The notes beneath the pieces were generated by a model. That model was given only the letters and a program-made list of their open reading frames with translations. It searched no databases and had not been told where the DNA came from. A stretch of DNA of 64,000 bases from Streptomyces nojiriensis (GTDB taxonomy: Bacteria > Actinomycetota > Actinomycetes > Streptomycetales > Streptomycetaceae). The stretch is taken from the NCBI RefSeq assembly GCF_017639205.1, contig NZ_CP071139.1:7315501-7379500 (forward strand). The letters are read 5' to 3'. Below, piece by piece: positions 1 to 8,958 of this stretch. The position numbers and the translations under genes were made by a program. Each line of letters opens with the position of its first letter. Within the stretch, counting starts at the first letter, position 1.

Positions 1-1834
1 CGGCCAGGCCGAACAGGATCACCGGCAGATGCGCCGACTCCGTCACGTAGTCCGCCAGCACCCGCGGAGCAGCGGCGAACACCAGCCCCGCCACCGCCGC
101 GTACTGCGGCCTGCGCACACCCGCCGCCACCACCACCGCCAGCCACACCAGCCCGGTCATCGCGGTGAAGTCCGTCGCCGTGATCCGGGTGTTGTACGAG
201 GCGTACAGCACGCCCCCGAACCCGGCCAGTCCCGCCGACAGGGTGAACAGCAGCAGTTTCGTGCGCAGTACGGAGACCCCCGAGGCGACGGCCGCCGCCG
301 GGGCCGACCGGACCGCCAGCATCGCCCGCCCCGACGGGGAGTGGCGCAGCGCGGTCAGCCCGGCCGCCACCAGCGCGACCAGGACCACCAGGGCCACCCC
401 CAGCGCCCGGTCGTCGGAGAGGTCCACCGGTCCGAAGACCGGCCGCGGGATCGACCATCCGGCATCGCCGTTGCGCAGCCACCGCAGCTGGAACAGCACC
501 TGATCGGCCAGGAAGGCCAGCGCCAGCGTGGCCAGGGCCAGGGACCTGCCCCCCAGCCGCAGCGCCGGCAGTGCGACGAGCGCCCCCAGCAGGGCCGCCG
601 CGCACGTGCCCACGGCCAGCGCGGCCACGAAGGGCCAGCCCCGGCTCATGAGCAGCCCGGCCACGAGCGCGGCGCCGGTCACGAAGGTGCCCTGCGCCAG
701 CGACACCATCGCCCCGAGCCCGGTCACCACCGTGAAGGACATGAACACGAGCGCGATGGCCAGCCCCTGCGCCAGCAGGCCGCTCCAGAAGGGGGTGGTC
801 ACGGTGTAGAGCGCCACGCACAGCGCTGCCGCACCCGCCGCCCACACCCCCCACCGCCGCCCCCACGAGGCCCCGGCCAGATGGTCGACCGGCGGCGCGT
901 CCACGGCCGCGACCCCAGCCGTCCGCGCCCTACGGGTCAGCACCAGCAGCCCGCCGAACAGGATCAGGAAGGGCACGGCCGTCCGGAAGCCGGTGACGGA
1001 CTCGGCGAAGGCCGCGTACCCGGCCACCAGGTTCTGCAGCACCCCGAGCCCGAGTCCGCCCGCGAAGGCGAGCGGCACGGAAGCGAACCGTCCGATGACC
1101 GCCGCCGTGGCCGACACGAACAGGAACAGGGTGAAGTCGTGTGCCGACAGTCCCAGCAGCGGGGTCGCCAGCACACCCGCGAGGCCCGCCAGGCCCGACG
1201 CGATCATCCAGGCCACCGACGACAGCCGGTCGGCGCTGATGCCTCGCAGCTCGGTCAGCGAGCGGTTGTCGACGGCGGCCCGCAGCCGCAGCCCCAGCCG
1301 CGTGTGCCGCATCAGCACCCACAGGGCCACCGCGACCAGCGCCGTCACCACCCAGGTGATCAGCTGGTCGGAGTCGATGCCGACGCCGTCCGCGAGCTGC
1401 CAGGACCTCGCGGGGCTGGGCCCCACTCCCGGCAGCCCGAACTGGTTCTCCGCCGGCTTGACCGGCGCGCCCGCCTCCGCCAGCAGTTCCACCAGCCACA
1501 GCCCGGCGGCCGGCAGGGCCACCAGCAGCCCGATGGTGGCCACGATCTGCGCGGTCTCGCCGACCCGGGCGAGCCGCCGGAACATCAGCCGGTCCAGCCC
1601 CCAGCCGAGACCGGGGGCCAGGACGAAGACCACCAGCAGGGCGGCCGGGACGGCGGGCCAGCCCAGCCCCGAGTGCAGCTCGTAGAAGGTGAGCGCGCAC
1701 AGGTAGGCGGTGGCCCCGTGCGCGAAGTTGAACAGTCCGGACGCCGAGTACGACAGCACCAGCCCGGTGGCGAGCAGTGCGTACAGGGCGCCGGAGACCA
1801 GACCGCTCAGGACGAAGACGAGCAGATCCCCCAT
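1..1834 (-). CDS. Fused LivH-LivM branched-chain amino acid-type ABC permease (partial, runs off left edge)
   Basis: Inner-membrane permease of a hydrophobic amino acid uptake (HAAT) ABC transporter. The frame is open from ATG 1834 to the window edge, about 611 codons. The N-terminal half (residues ~1-290) is LivH-like, with an early GxxxGALYALLATG segment and NFAHG motif. A short charged linker near residue 305 leads into a LivM-like half with an FTVVTGLGAMVSLAQGT segment. LivH and LivM are separate genes in the classical system, so this is a natural fusion. The start lies 10 bp after the stop of the receptor gene, so the two form an operon; ATPase genes would be expected beyond the left edge. 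The substrate cannot be read from sequence. The neighbouring acyl-CoA synthetase hints at a carboxylic acid rather than an amino acid, which is inference. Confidence 0.88.
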   Translation of the reverse strand, partial: MGDLLVFVLSGLVSGALYALLATGLVLSYSASGLFNFAHGATAYLCALTFYELHSGLGWPAVPAALLVVFVLAPGLGWGLDRLMFRRLARVGETAQIVATIGLLVALPAAGLWLVELLAEAGAPVKPAENQFGLPGVGPSPARSWQLADGVGIDSDQLITWVVTALVAVALWVLMRHTRLGLRLRAAVDNRSLTELRGISADRLSSVAWMIASGLAGLAGVLATPLLGLSAHDFTLFLFVSATAAVIGRFASVPLAFAGGLGLGVLQNLVAGYAAFAESVTGFRTAVPFLILFGGLLVLTRRARTAGVAAVDAPPVDHLAGASWGRRWGVWAAGAAALCVALYTVTTPFWSGLLAQGLAIALVFMSFTVVTGLGAMVSLAQGTFVTGAALVAGLLMSRGWPFVAALAVGTCAAALLGALVALPALRLGGRSLALATLALAFLADQVLFQLRWLRNGDAGWSIPRPVFGPVDLSDDRALGVALVVLVALVAAGLTALRHSPSGRAMLAVRSAPAAAVASGVSVLRTKLLLFTLSAGLAGFGGVLYASYNTRITATDFTAMTGLVWLAVVVAAGVRRPQYAAVAGLVFAAAPRVLADYVTESAHLPVILFGLA

Positions 1835-1843
1835 GCCGCGGCC

Positions 1844-3112
1844 CTACTTGAAGGGGATGGGTTCGTAGCACTTGAACGGTACGGAGACCTCGTACGCGCC
1901 GTTCTTCAGCTGTACGAGCGCCCCGCAGCCGAAGCTGTCCTTCTGCCCCTTGGGCTCCGCGCGGTCGCCGACGAGCGTGCCGGTGTCGGAGAAGCCCTGC
2001 GCGGCGGCCTGGAAGGACTCGACGGTCAGGTTCTTGCCGGCCTTCTGCGCGATGGAGAGGAAGAGGTCGGCCGACATGTACCCGGTGAGAGTGTGCATGC
2101 TCAGCGGGACGTCCTGCCCGCCCGCGGCCGCCTTCACGTCGGCCTTGAACTGCGCCATCTTCGGGTCGGTCGACTCGAAGGGCTGGAACTGCAGCAGCAC
2201 GTGCACCCCGTCGAGGGCCTGCTTGGTGGCGTCCTTGGCGAGCAGCCCGGGGTCGTAGTCGGTCGGGTCGGAGAGCAGTCCTTGGTAGCCGCTGCGCTTG
2301 AGGGCGGTGAACAGTCCGATGTTGTTCGGGGTCTGCATGACGGAGACGACGGCGTCCGGGGCCTTGCCGTCGTCGGCGGCGAGGATCTCCTTCACGTACG
2401 CGGACCAGTCGCTCGGCACGGCGGTGGCGGGCACGGAGGCCTTGGCGTAGGAGACCTTGAACCCGGCGCTGGTGAAGCCCTGCTGGAAGGTCCGGATGCC
2501 GAACTTGCCGGCGTCGCTGTCGTTGGCGATGATCGCGACCGATTTGCCCTGGGCCCCGCCGAGGATCCGGCCGATGCCCTCGGGCCAGGTCTGGTTGAGG
2601 GTGCCGCCGGGGGTGGGGACCAGGCAGCCGTTGAAGCCGTAGATGTGCTTGGGTCCGCAGAAGGCGGGCAGGGTGCCCCAGCCGAAGGTGGGGACCTTCT
2701 CCTGCTCCAGGAAGTCCGCGCCGGAGAACGTCACCGAGCTCATGGGGGAGACGGCGAAGACCTTGTCCTGCTGGACGAGTTTGCGGGCGGCCGCCAGGTT
2801 CTTGGCGGGGTCCTGGCCGTCGTCCTCCGCGCCGAGGTAGTCGATCTTGCGTCCGTTGATCCCGCCCTCGGCGTTGGCCCGGAGGTAACGGGCCTTGGCG
2901 CCGAGGTCGGTGTCCTTCTTGCTGTAGCCGCTGGCGCTGGTCATCGACACGATCCCGCCGACCTTGATCGAGTCGTCGCTCACTCCCCGGGAGTTGCCCG
3001 CCGTGTCGCCGGGTTTGCCGGGGGAGGTTCCGTTGGTGGAGGCGGAGTTGCAGGCGGAGACGAGCGCGAGGGCCACCGCCGCGGCGGCCAGGGTGCGGAT
3101 CGGTCGCAACAT
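1844..3112 (-). CDS. ABC transporter substrate-binding lipoprotein (Leu/Ile/Val-binding family)
   Basis: Extracytoplasmic receptor for the LivHM-type permease that follows it. The start is ATG 3112, preceded by a GGAGGGG ribosome site. The longer open frame to 3172 has no such site. The product is 422 aa and begins with a lipoprotein signal: a basic n-region, an Ala/Leu core, and a lipobox ending at Cys21 (VSAC). The mature part is a periplasmic-binding-protein type 1 fold, with an early VGGIVSMTSASGYS segment and a Cys pair in FCGPK/NGCL. Its promoter lies in the 158-bp gap behind fadD, so it can be transcribed independently of the synthetase gene. The ligand is unknown. Confidence 0.9.
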   Translation of the reverse strand: MLRPIRTLAAAAVALALVSACNSASTNGTSPGKPGDTAGNSRGVSDDSIKVGGIVSMTSASGYSKKDTDLGAKARYLRANAEGGINGRKIDYLGAEDDGQDPAKNLAAARKLVQQDKVFAVSPMSSVTFSGADFLEQEKVPTFGWGTLPAFCGPKHIYGFNGCLVPTPGGTLNQTWPEGIGRILGGAQGKSVAIIANDSDAGKFGIRTFQQGFTSAGFKVSYAKASVPATAVPSDWSAYVKEILAADDGKAPDAVVSVMQTPNNIGLFTALKRSGYQGLLSDPTDYDPGLLAKDATKQALDGVHVLLQFQPFESTDPKMAQFKADVKAAAGGQDVPLSMHTLTGYMSADLFLSIAQKAGKNLTVESFQAAAQGFSDTGTLVGDRAEPKGQKDSFGCGALVQLKNGAYEVSVPFKCYEPIPFK

Positions 3113-3143
3113 GTCGGGGATCCCCTCCGGTTGGAATCCCCGC

Positions 3144-3205
3144 ATTCTGTGCGCGACCTGACGGATCGTCAATATTGTCGACGAGTGGAAATGACGATCC
3201 GTCAG
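3144..3205 (-). promoter_or_regulatory. Promoter with perfect 14-bp inverted-repeat operator upstream of receptor gene
   Basis: Two arms, CTGACGGATCGTCA (3158-3171) and TGACGATCCGTCAG (3192-3205), are exact reverse complements separated by 20 bp. Each arm is itself a small palindrome (TGACG-N3-CGTCA). On the minus strand a TTGACG -35 (3172-3167), a 17-bp spacer and a CAGAAT -10 (3149-3144) can be read; the -35 overlaps the arm nearest the gene. This layout fits repression by a dimeric regulator such as a TetR protein, but the regulator is not in the window. Confidence 0.7.
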
Positions 3206-3270
3206 TTAGGGTCGCGCGCACCCGGCGGACCGCCCGGACCTGCGCCGCGCAGGCCCCGGCCGGGCCCGGC

Positions 3271-5094
3271 TCAGGAGGAGTACAGGGCCGCGACCTCCTT
3301 CGCGTACGCCTTCTCGATCGCCCGGCGCTTGAGCTTCAGCGAGGGGGTCAGCAGCCCCCGCTCCTCCGTGAACTGCTCGCCCAGCACCCGGAAGGTGCGG
3401 ATCGCCTCCGCCTGCGAGACCAGGGTGTTCGCGGCCACCACGGCCCGGCGCACCTCCGCCGTCAGCTCGGGGTCACCCACCAGCTCCTTCGCCGGCAGCT
3501 GCGGCCGCCCGCGCATCGACAGCCAGTGCGCTATCCCGTCCATGTCCAGGGTGAGCAGCGCCGCGATGTACGGCCGGTCGTTGCCCACCAGCACGCACTG
3601 CGACACCAGCGGATGCGAACGCACCCGCTCCTCCAGCGCGGCGGGCGCGACGCTCTTGCCGTTGGAGGTCACCAGGATGTCCTTCTTGCGCCCGGTGATG
3701 GTCAGGTACCCGTCCGCGTCCAGCCGGCCCAGGTCCCCGGTGGCCAGCCAGCCGCCGCGCAGGACCGCCTCGGTGGCCCGGGGGTCGTTGAGGTACCCGG
3801 AGAAGATGTGGCTGCCGTGCAGCCAGACCTCCCCGTCGTCCGCGATGTGCACCGTACTGCCCGGGATCGGCCGCCCCACCGTGCCGTACTTGGTCGCACC
3901 GGGCGGGTTCGCGGTGGCCGCCGCGCACGACTCGGTCAGCCCGTACCCCTCGAACACCGTGATCCCGGCCCCGTCGAGGAACAGCCCCAGGCGGCGCGAC
4001 ATCGCCGACCCGCCCGACATGGCGTGCCGCACCCGGCCGCCCATCGCCTCGCGGACCTTCCCGTAGACGAGCCGGTCGAAGAGCTGGTGCTCCATGCGCA
4101 GCGCGGCCGACGGCCCCGGCCCGGTGCCGAAGGCCTTGCGCTCGCGCGCCTCCGCGTACCGCACGGCCGTCTCCACCGCCCGGTCGAAGGGGCCCGTACG
4201 TCCCTCCGCCTCCGCCTTGCGGCGGGCGCCCGCGAAGACCTTCTCGAAGACGTGCGGGACGCCCAGCACGAAGGTCGGTCGGAAGGCGGCGAGGTCCGGC
4301 AGCAACTCGGCGGCCGCCAGGACCGGTTGGTGGCCCAGCTTCACCCGCGCCCGGACGGCGGCCACCTCCACCATCCGCCCGAAGACGTGCGCCAGCGGCA
4401 GGAAGAGCAGGGTGGACGGCTCCTCGCCCTGCCGGGCCTGGAATACCGACTCCCAGCGGCTGACCAGGGTGTCGGTCTCGTACATGAAGTTGGCGTGCGT
4501 GAGGACGCACCCCTTCGGCCGGCCCGTCGTCCCGGAGGTGTAGATGACGGTGGCGGTCGCGTCGGGTGTCACGGCGCCCCGGTGGCGGTGCACGACGTCC
4601 TCGGCGACCCCGCGGCCGTCGGCGACCAGTCCCTCCACGGCCCCGGCGTCGAGCTGCCACAGCCGGCGCAGGCGGGGGAGCCGGTCGATGACCGATCCCA
4701 CCGTCATGGCCTGGTTCTCGTCCTCGACCACGCAGGCCGTGCAGTCGGAGTCGAAGAGGATCCAGTGCACCTGATCGGCGGAGGACGTCGGATACACCGG
4801 CACGGGCTGGGCGCCGATCGCCCACAGGGCGAAGTCGAAGATCGTCCACTCGTACCGGGTGCGGGACATGACGGCGACCCGGTCCCCGAAGCGCACCCCC
4901 TGGGCCAGCAGGCCCCGGGCGAGCGCGAGCACCTCGGCGGCCAGCTCCCGGGACGTCACGTCCCGCCAGACCCCGTCGGTCTTCCGGCCGAGAACCACCC
5001 GGTCCGGCTCCTCGCGGGCGTACTGGAAGACGATGTCGGCCAGGCCGCCGACGGGTGCGCCCGTGACGACGGGTGGGACGGTGATCTCGCGCAA
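3271..5094 (-). CDS. fadD: AMP-dependent long-chain acyl-CoA synthetase
   Basis: Activates a carboxylic (fatty) acid to its CoA thioester via an acyl-adenylate. ANL-superfamily motifs in order: the P-loop YTSGTTGRPKG near residue 185, GYGLTES, GDLGRLD and the A10-type lysine region GRKKD. The C-terminal subdomain is present and the length (607 aa) is normal for bacterial FadD15-like enzymes. The chosen start is TTG 5094 (followed by REITVPPVV), behind a GGAG site. The frame stays open to 5172, but that extension is Arg/Ser/Pro-rich and unlike the family. The gene precedes the Liv-type transporter on the same strand, which suggests import followed by CoA activation of the same substrate. A TTGACC -35-like element lies about 45 bp upstream of the start. 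Confidence 0.88.
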   Translation of the reverse strand: MREITVPPVVTGAPVGGLADIVFQYAREEPDRVVLGRKTDGVWRDVTSRELAAEVLALARGLLAQGVRFGDRVAVMSRTRYEWTIFDFALWAIGAQPVPVYPTSSADQVHWILFDSDCTACVVEDENQAMTVGSVIDRLPRLRRLWQLDAGAVEGLVADGRGVAEDVVHRHRGAVTPDATATVIYTSGTTGRPKGCVLTHANFMYETDTLVSRWESVFQARQGEEPSTLLFLPLAHVFGRMVEVAAVRARVKLGHQPVLAAAELLPDLAAFRPTFVLGVPHVFEKVFAGARRKAEAEGRTGPFDRAVETAVRYAEARERKAFGTGPGPSAALRMEHQLFDRLVYGKVREAMGGRVRHAMSGGSAMSRRLGLFLDGAGITVFEGYGLTESCAAATANPPGATKYGTVGRPIPGSTVHIADDGEVWLHGSHIFSGYLNDPRATEAVLRGGWLATGDLGRLDADGYLTITGRKKDILVTSNGKSVAPAALEERVRSHPLVSQCVLVGNDRPYIAALLTLDMDGIAHWLSMRGRPQLPAKELVGDPELTAEVRRAVVAANTLVSQAEAIRTFRVLGEQFTEERGLLTPSLKLKRRAIEKAYAKEVAALYSS

Positions 5095-5197
5095 GGCCCC
5101 GCTCCTCTCCGCGCGCCGCGGTGAACGTACCTCATGGTCAACAGGGGGTGACCGGCCTTCGGATACCTCCACAAGACCTCCCCAGTGATCACGCCGT

Positions 5198-6055
5198 TCA
5201 CGCCGTTGACGTGCGACTGAGCCGGTCCGCGCCGGAGAGCACGGCCGCGGCCAGTGCCTCGGCCGCGGCCGGCGGACGCGACCCGCGGAGCAGCGCGAAC
5301 TCCACCGGACCGAGCTCCGGCAGCCCGCCGACCCGCACCAGCCCGGGCGGGATCAGCCCCCGGGCGTGCGCCATCACACCGAGGCCGGCCCGGGCCGCCG
5401 CGATCAGGCCGCTCAGGCTGCCGCTGGTGCACGCGATCCGCCACGCCCGCCCCTCGCCCTCCAGCACCTCCAGCGCCCGGGCGCGGGTGATGCCCGGCGG
5501 CGGGAAGACGATCAGCGGCACAGGGCGCTCCGGGTCCACCCGCAGCCCCTCCGCGCCGATCCACACCATCCGGTCCCGCCACACGAGCCGGCCCCGCTCG
5601 TCCCCCGGCCCCCGCCGTTTCGCCAGCACCAGGTCGAGACGGCCCGCGTCCAGCCGCTCGTGCAGCGTTCCCGAGAGCTCCACCGACAGCTCCAGATCCA
5701 CCTCGGGGTGCTCGTGCCGGAACCCTTCGAGGATCTCCGGAAGGCGCGTCAGCACGAAGTCCTCCGAGGCTCCGAACCGCAGCCGCCCGCGCAGCCGCGT
5801 CCCCGCGAAGAACGCCGCCGCCCGCTCGTTCGCCTCCAGGATCGTCCGCGCGAAGCCGAGCAGCGCCTCGCCGTCCTCCGTCAGCCCCACGCTGTGCGTG
5901 TCCCGGACGAACAGCGGCCGCCCCGTCGCCTCCTCCAGCCGCCGCACGTGCTGGCTGACCGTGGACTGCCCCACGCCGAGCCGCCCCGCGGCCTGCGTGA
6001 AGCTGAGCGTCTGGGCCACCGTGAGGAAGGTCCGCAACTGGACAGGGTCGTACAT
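5198..6055 (-). CDS. LysR family transcriptional regulator
   Basis: 285-aa LysR-type regulator. The N-terminal winged helix-turn-helix (residues ~1-60) shows the usual LRTFLTVAQTLSFTQAAGRLGVGQSTVSQHVRRLE pattern, interrupted by no insertions. A periplasmic-binding-protein-like effector domain covers ~90-280. It is divergent from the transporter gene at 6182 with 126 bp between them, the standard LysR layout in which the regulator controls the neighbour and itself. The start ATG 6055 is supported by family length. The effector is unknown; a transported organic anion is plausible. Confidence 0.9.
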   Translation of the reverse strand: MYDPVQLRTFLTVAQTLSFTQAAGRLGVGQSTVSQHVRRLEEATGRPLFVRDTHSVGLTEDGEALLGFARTILEANERAAAFFAGTRLRGRLRFGASEDFVLTRLPEILEGFRHEHPEVDLELSVELSGTLHERLDAGRLDLVLAKRRGPGDERGRLVWRDRMVWIGAEGLRVDPERPVPLIVFPPPGITRARALEVLEGEGRAWRIACTSGSLSGLIAAARAGLGVMAHARGLIPPGLVRVGGLPELGPVEFALLRGSRPPAAAEALAAAVLSGADRLSRTSTA

Positions 6056-6181
6056 ACCGCCACGTTAGCCGCTCATCATGGTTCGCGATGGCAGTGAGTG
6101 CGGTGTGCGGGTTTCCCGATGAACGCCCACCGCCGACCATGAGAGGGAGCCCCCGCCCCGACAGCAAGTGAGCACCCCCGC

Positions 6182-7222
6182 ATGCGCCGCCCCCACCTCC
6201 CCGCCCGGCTGCCGCTGGACCCGTACATCCTGGCGCTGCTCGCCACCGTGGGCCTCGCCGCCCTGCTCCCGGCCCGCGGCCCGGCCGCCACCGCCGCCGA
6301 CCTCGCCTCCACCGCGGCCGTGGCCCTGCTCTTCTTCCTCTACGGTGCCCGGCTCTCCACCCGCGAGGCCCTCGACGGCCTGCGCCACTGGCGGCTCCAC
6401 CTCACCGTGCTCGCCTGCACCTTCGTACTCTTCCCGCTCCTCGGCCTCGCCGCCCGCGGCCTCGTCCCCGGCCTGCTCACCGCCCCGCTCTACGGCGGCC
6501 TGCTCTTCCTCTGCCTGGTCCCCTCGACCGTGCAGTCCTCCATCGCCTTCACCTCGATCGCCCGCGGCAACGTCCCGGCCGCGATCTGCGCCGGCTCCTT
6601 CTCCAGCCTGGCCGGCATCGTCCTCACCCCCCTCCTCGCCGCCGCCCTGCTCGGCGGCGACGCGGGCGGCTTCTCCCTCGACTCCCTCCTCAAGATCACC
6701 CTCCAGCTCCTGCTGCCGTTCCTCCTCGGACAGGCCCTGCGCCCCTGGGCCGGCGGCTTCCTCGTCCGCCACAAGCGGGTCCTCGGCTACGTCGACCGCG
6801 GCTCGATCCTGCTCGTCGTCTACGCCGCCTTCAGCGCGGGCGTGGTCGCGGGCATCTGGCACCGGGTGAGCCTCCCGCGGCTCGCCGCCCTGATGCTGGT
6901 GGAGGCCGTACTCCTCGCCGTCATGCTCCTCGCCACCTGGTACGGCGCCGCCCGCCTCGGCTTCGGCCGCGCGGACCGCATCGCCATCCAGTTCGCCGGG
7001 TCGAAGAAGAGCCTGGCCGCCGGACTCCCCATGGCCAGCGTGCTGTTCGGGGCCCACGCCGCCCTCGCCGTGCTCCCGCTGATGCTCTTCCACCAGATGC
7101 AGCTGATGGTCTGCGCGGTCATCGCCCGGCGCCGCGCCCAGGACCCGGCGCCCGAACTCGCCGCCGAGCGTGTGGCGGACGTCTCGCCCGCGCTCGAACG
7201 GCCCGCGCCCCGGGCCCGTTAA
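6182..7222 (+). CDS. Bile acid:sodium symporter-like transporter (YfeH/SBF-like)
   Basis: 346-aa integral membrane protein with about ten hydrophobic segments from residue 12 onward. The pattern is that of the SBF-like (YfeH) family: an FFLYGARLS segment after TM2, a SSIAFTSIARGN motif near residue 120 and a GSKKSLAAGLPMASVLF motif near residue 275. These proteins belong to the BART superfamily and are predicted to be ion-coupled organic anion transporters; their substrates are mostly unknown. It is divergent from the LysR gene and probably controlled by it. A ferredoxin-like gene begins 6 bp after its TAA stop, so the three downstream reading frames probably share a transcript. Confidence 0.85.
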   Translation: MRRPHLPARLPLDPYILALLATVGLAALLPARGPAATAADLASTAAVALLFFLYGARLSTREALDGLRHWRLHLTVLACTFVLFPLLGLAARGLVPGLLTAPLYGGLLFLCLVPSTVQSSIAFTSIARGNVPAAICAGSFSSLAGIVLTPLLAAALLGGDAGGFSLDSLLKITLQLLLPFLLGQALRPWAGGFLVRHKRVLGYVDRGSILLVVYAAFSAGVVAGIWHRVSLPRLAALMLVEAVLLAVMLLATWYGAARLGFGRADRIAIQFAGSKKSLAAGLPMASVLFGAHAALAVLPLMLFHQMQLMVCAVIARRRAQDPAPELAAERVADVSPALERPAPRAR

Positions 7223-7228
7223 CGTTCG

Positions 7229-7663
7229 GTGGTGACCTGGATACGCCCGCTCGCCGCCCACGCCGAACGCCCCTGCACACTGGTGGTCTGCCGCGGCTGC
7301 TGCTGCGGTGACCCGCGCAAGAACCCCGGCTCCGACCACGCCGGTCAGCTCGCCCGGCTGCGCGAGGCCGCCGCCGCTTCCGGGGGCCGCCTGGCCGTCC
7401 GTACGAGCGAGTGCCTCGGCCCCTGCGCCCAGGCCAACGTCATCGTGGTCCAGCCCACCACCGAGGCCCGCCGCCGCGGTGCCCGCGCGACCTGGTTCGG
7501 CTGGGCCCTGGACGACACCGCGACCGACGAGATCATCGCCTGGGCCGAATCCGGCGGCCCGGGCACCACCCCGCTCCCGCCCACCCTGGACCTGCACCGC
7601 ATCGACCCCCCGACCCCGAAGCCGGCCAAGGACTCCCCGCGCCGCGGCCGCCGGGGACGCTGA
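7229..7663 (+). CDS. (2Fe-2S) ferredoxin domain-containing protein
   Basis: 144-aa soluble protein with a thioredoxin-like [2Fe-2S] ferredoxin fold. Putative cluster ligands lie in CRGCCCGDP (residues ~21-26) and in SECLGPCAQ (near residues 62 and 66), the C-x(n)-C...C-x3-C layout of this family. The C-terminal ~30 residues are Pro/Lys/Arg-rich and probably disordered. GTG is used at 7229, although the adjacent GTG 7232 is equally possible. The gene starts 6 bp after the upstream transporter and ends 1 bp before the next gene. Its redox partner is unknown. Confidence 0.8.
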   Translation: MVTWIRPLAAHAERPCTLVVCRGCCCGDPRKNPGSDHAGQLARLREAAAASGGRLAVRTSECLGPCAQANVIVVQPTTEARRRGARATWFGWALDDTATDEIIAWAESGGPGTTPLPPTLDLHRIDPPTPKPAKDSPRRGRRGR

Positions 7664-7664
7664 C

Positions 7665-8141
7665 GTGCAGAACCTCGCCCGCGCGGTGCTCGTGTTAGTC
7701 GGCCTGCTGGTCCTTCTGGTGATCCGGCTGGCCCTGTCCCTCGACCTGGAGGACGGCAAACCCTCCGTGCCGCTCACGGCGCAGGACGTCACCGGCACGT
7801 GGCAGGGCGACCGCGGAGGCCGGCTCGAGGTGCTGGCCGACGGCCGGGCCCGCCTCACGGAGCTCTCGGGCTGGCCGTGCACCCCCGGCCCGCAGCGGGC
7901 CGTGCTCACCGGCGAGGGCACCTGGATCCTCGCTCGGCACTCCGACGAGGACCCGGGGATCCAGATCCTGATCAAGTTCACCGTCGACGGCACGCCCGCG
8001 GTACAGGCCTGCGACAACTGGCTCGTGCTCCACGGCACCGGCAAAGGGGGCGTCTCGGGGGACGGCGGCGACGTGTGGGCCTCGTTCCTCAGCCACGGTA
8101 GTGGCAACAAGGAGCTTTTCCGGCGTACTCCTACAGGGTGA
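7665..8141 (+). CDS. Small membrane-anchored protein with a TTA (bldA-type) codon
   Basis: 158-aa protein starting at GTG 7665, 1 bp after the ferredoxin stop, so translation is probably coupled. It has an N-terminal hydrophobic anchor (residues ~7-26) followed by a predicted extracellular beta-rich domain containing a VTGTWQGDRGGRLEVLADGRA stretch and two cysteines. This resembles the lipocalin-like/META-like small domains seen in actinobacterial secreted proteins, but I do not recognise the family. Codon 11 is TTA (7695-7697), the leucine codon that in Streptomyces needs the developmentally controlled bldA tRNA. The 3' end overlaps the convergent fdhD gene by 11 bp. Confidence 0.72.
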   Translation: MQNLARAVLVLVGLLVLLVIRLALSLDLEDGKPSVPLTAQDVTGTWQGDRGGRLEVLADGRARLTELSGWPCTPGPQRAVLTGEGTWILARHSDEDPGIQILIKFTVDGTPAVQACDNWLVLHGTGKGGVSGDGGDVWASFLSHGSGNKELFRRTPTG

Positions 8142-8958
8142 TCCGCTCCTCGCCCGCGTAGATGTTCATGTCCGGCCCCCGCAGGAAGCCGACCAGCGTC
8201 ATCCCCGACTCCAGCGCCAGGTCCACCGCCAGCGAGGACGGCGCCGAGACGGCCGCCAGCACCGGGATGCCCGCCATCACGGCCTTCTGCACGAGCTCGA
8301 AGGAGGCCCGGCCCGACACCAGCAGGACCGCGCCCGCGAGGGGGAGCCGCCCGGACTGGTACGCCCGGCCCACGATCTTGTCCACCGCGTTGTGCCGGCC
8401 GACGTCCTCCCGCAGGTCGAGCAGCTCGCCCTGCGCCGTGAACAGCCCGGCCGCGTGCAGTCCGCCCGTACGGTCGAAGACCTTCTGGGCCGCGCGCAGC
8501 CGGTCCGGCATCGCGCTCAGGACCTGCGCGGGCACCCGTACCGGATCGGCGGCGATCCCCGGGAAGCGGGTCGCCGTACGGACCGCGTCCAGGCTGGCCT
8601 TCCCGCACAGGCCGCACGAGGAGGTGGTGTAGACGTTCCGCTCCAGCGTGATGTCCGGCACCGGGACCCCGGCGGCCAGCTGGACGTTCACCACGTTGTA
8701 GGTGTTCGAACCCTCCTCGGTCGCCCCCTCGCAGTAGGTGACGGCCTGCACGTCCGAGGCGGCCGCGAGCACCCCCTCGCTGACCAGGAAGCCCACCGCC
8801 AGGGCGAAGTCGTCGCCCGGCGTACGCATCGTGATGGCCAGCGGTTTGCCGTTCAGGCGTATCTCCAGCGGCTCCTCGGCCACCAGTGTGTCCGGCCGGA
8901 CACCCGCCCCGCCGTTCCGGATCCGGACGACGCGACGGCGCTCGGTGACCCGTCCCAT
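8131..8958 (-). CDS. fdhD: Formate dehydrogenase accessory sulfurtransferase FdhD
   Basis: Transfers sulfur from a cysteine desulfurase to the molybdenum cofactor of formate dehydrogenase and is needed for that enzyme's activity. 276 aa. Family signatures: an EEPLEIRLNGKP start, the sulfur-relay CGLCG motif at residues ~115-119, REDVGRHNAVDK and VSGRASFELVQKA. The start is ATG 8958, with an AAGGGGTGGG sequence upstream; the frame runs on to 9177 but the extension is not family-like. No formate dehydrogenase gene is visible here, so its partner must lie elsewhere. Divergent from fabH. Confidence 0.95.
   Translation of the reverse strand: MGRVTERRRVVRIRNGGAGVRPDTLVAEEPLEIRLNGKPLAITMRTPGDDFALAVGFLVSEGVLAAASDVQAVTYCEGATEEGSNTYNVVNVQLAAGVPVPDITLERNVYTTSSCGLCGKASLDAVRTATRFPGIAADPVRVPAQVLSAMPDRLRAAQKVFDRTGGLHAAGLFTAQGELLDLREDVGRHNAVDKIVGRAYQSGRLPLAGAVLLVSGRASFELVQKAVMAGIPVLAAVSAPSSLAVDLALESGMTLVGFLRGPDMNIYAGEERITL

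Noticed and set aside
29..4066. Very long plus-strand open frame (1345 codons) across the transporter and fadD genes
   Set aside because: It is antisense to the Liv genes and fadD and has an Arg/Gln/His/Gly-rich composition typical of shadow frames in high-GC DNA. The opposite-strand genes have clear family motifs.
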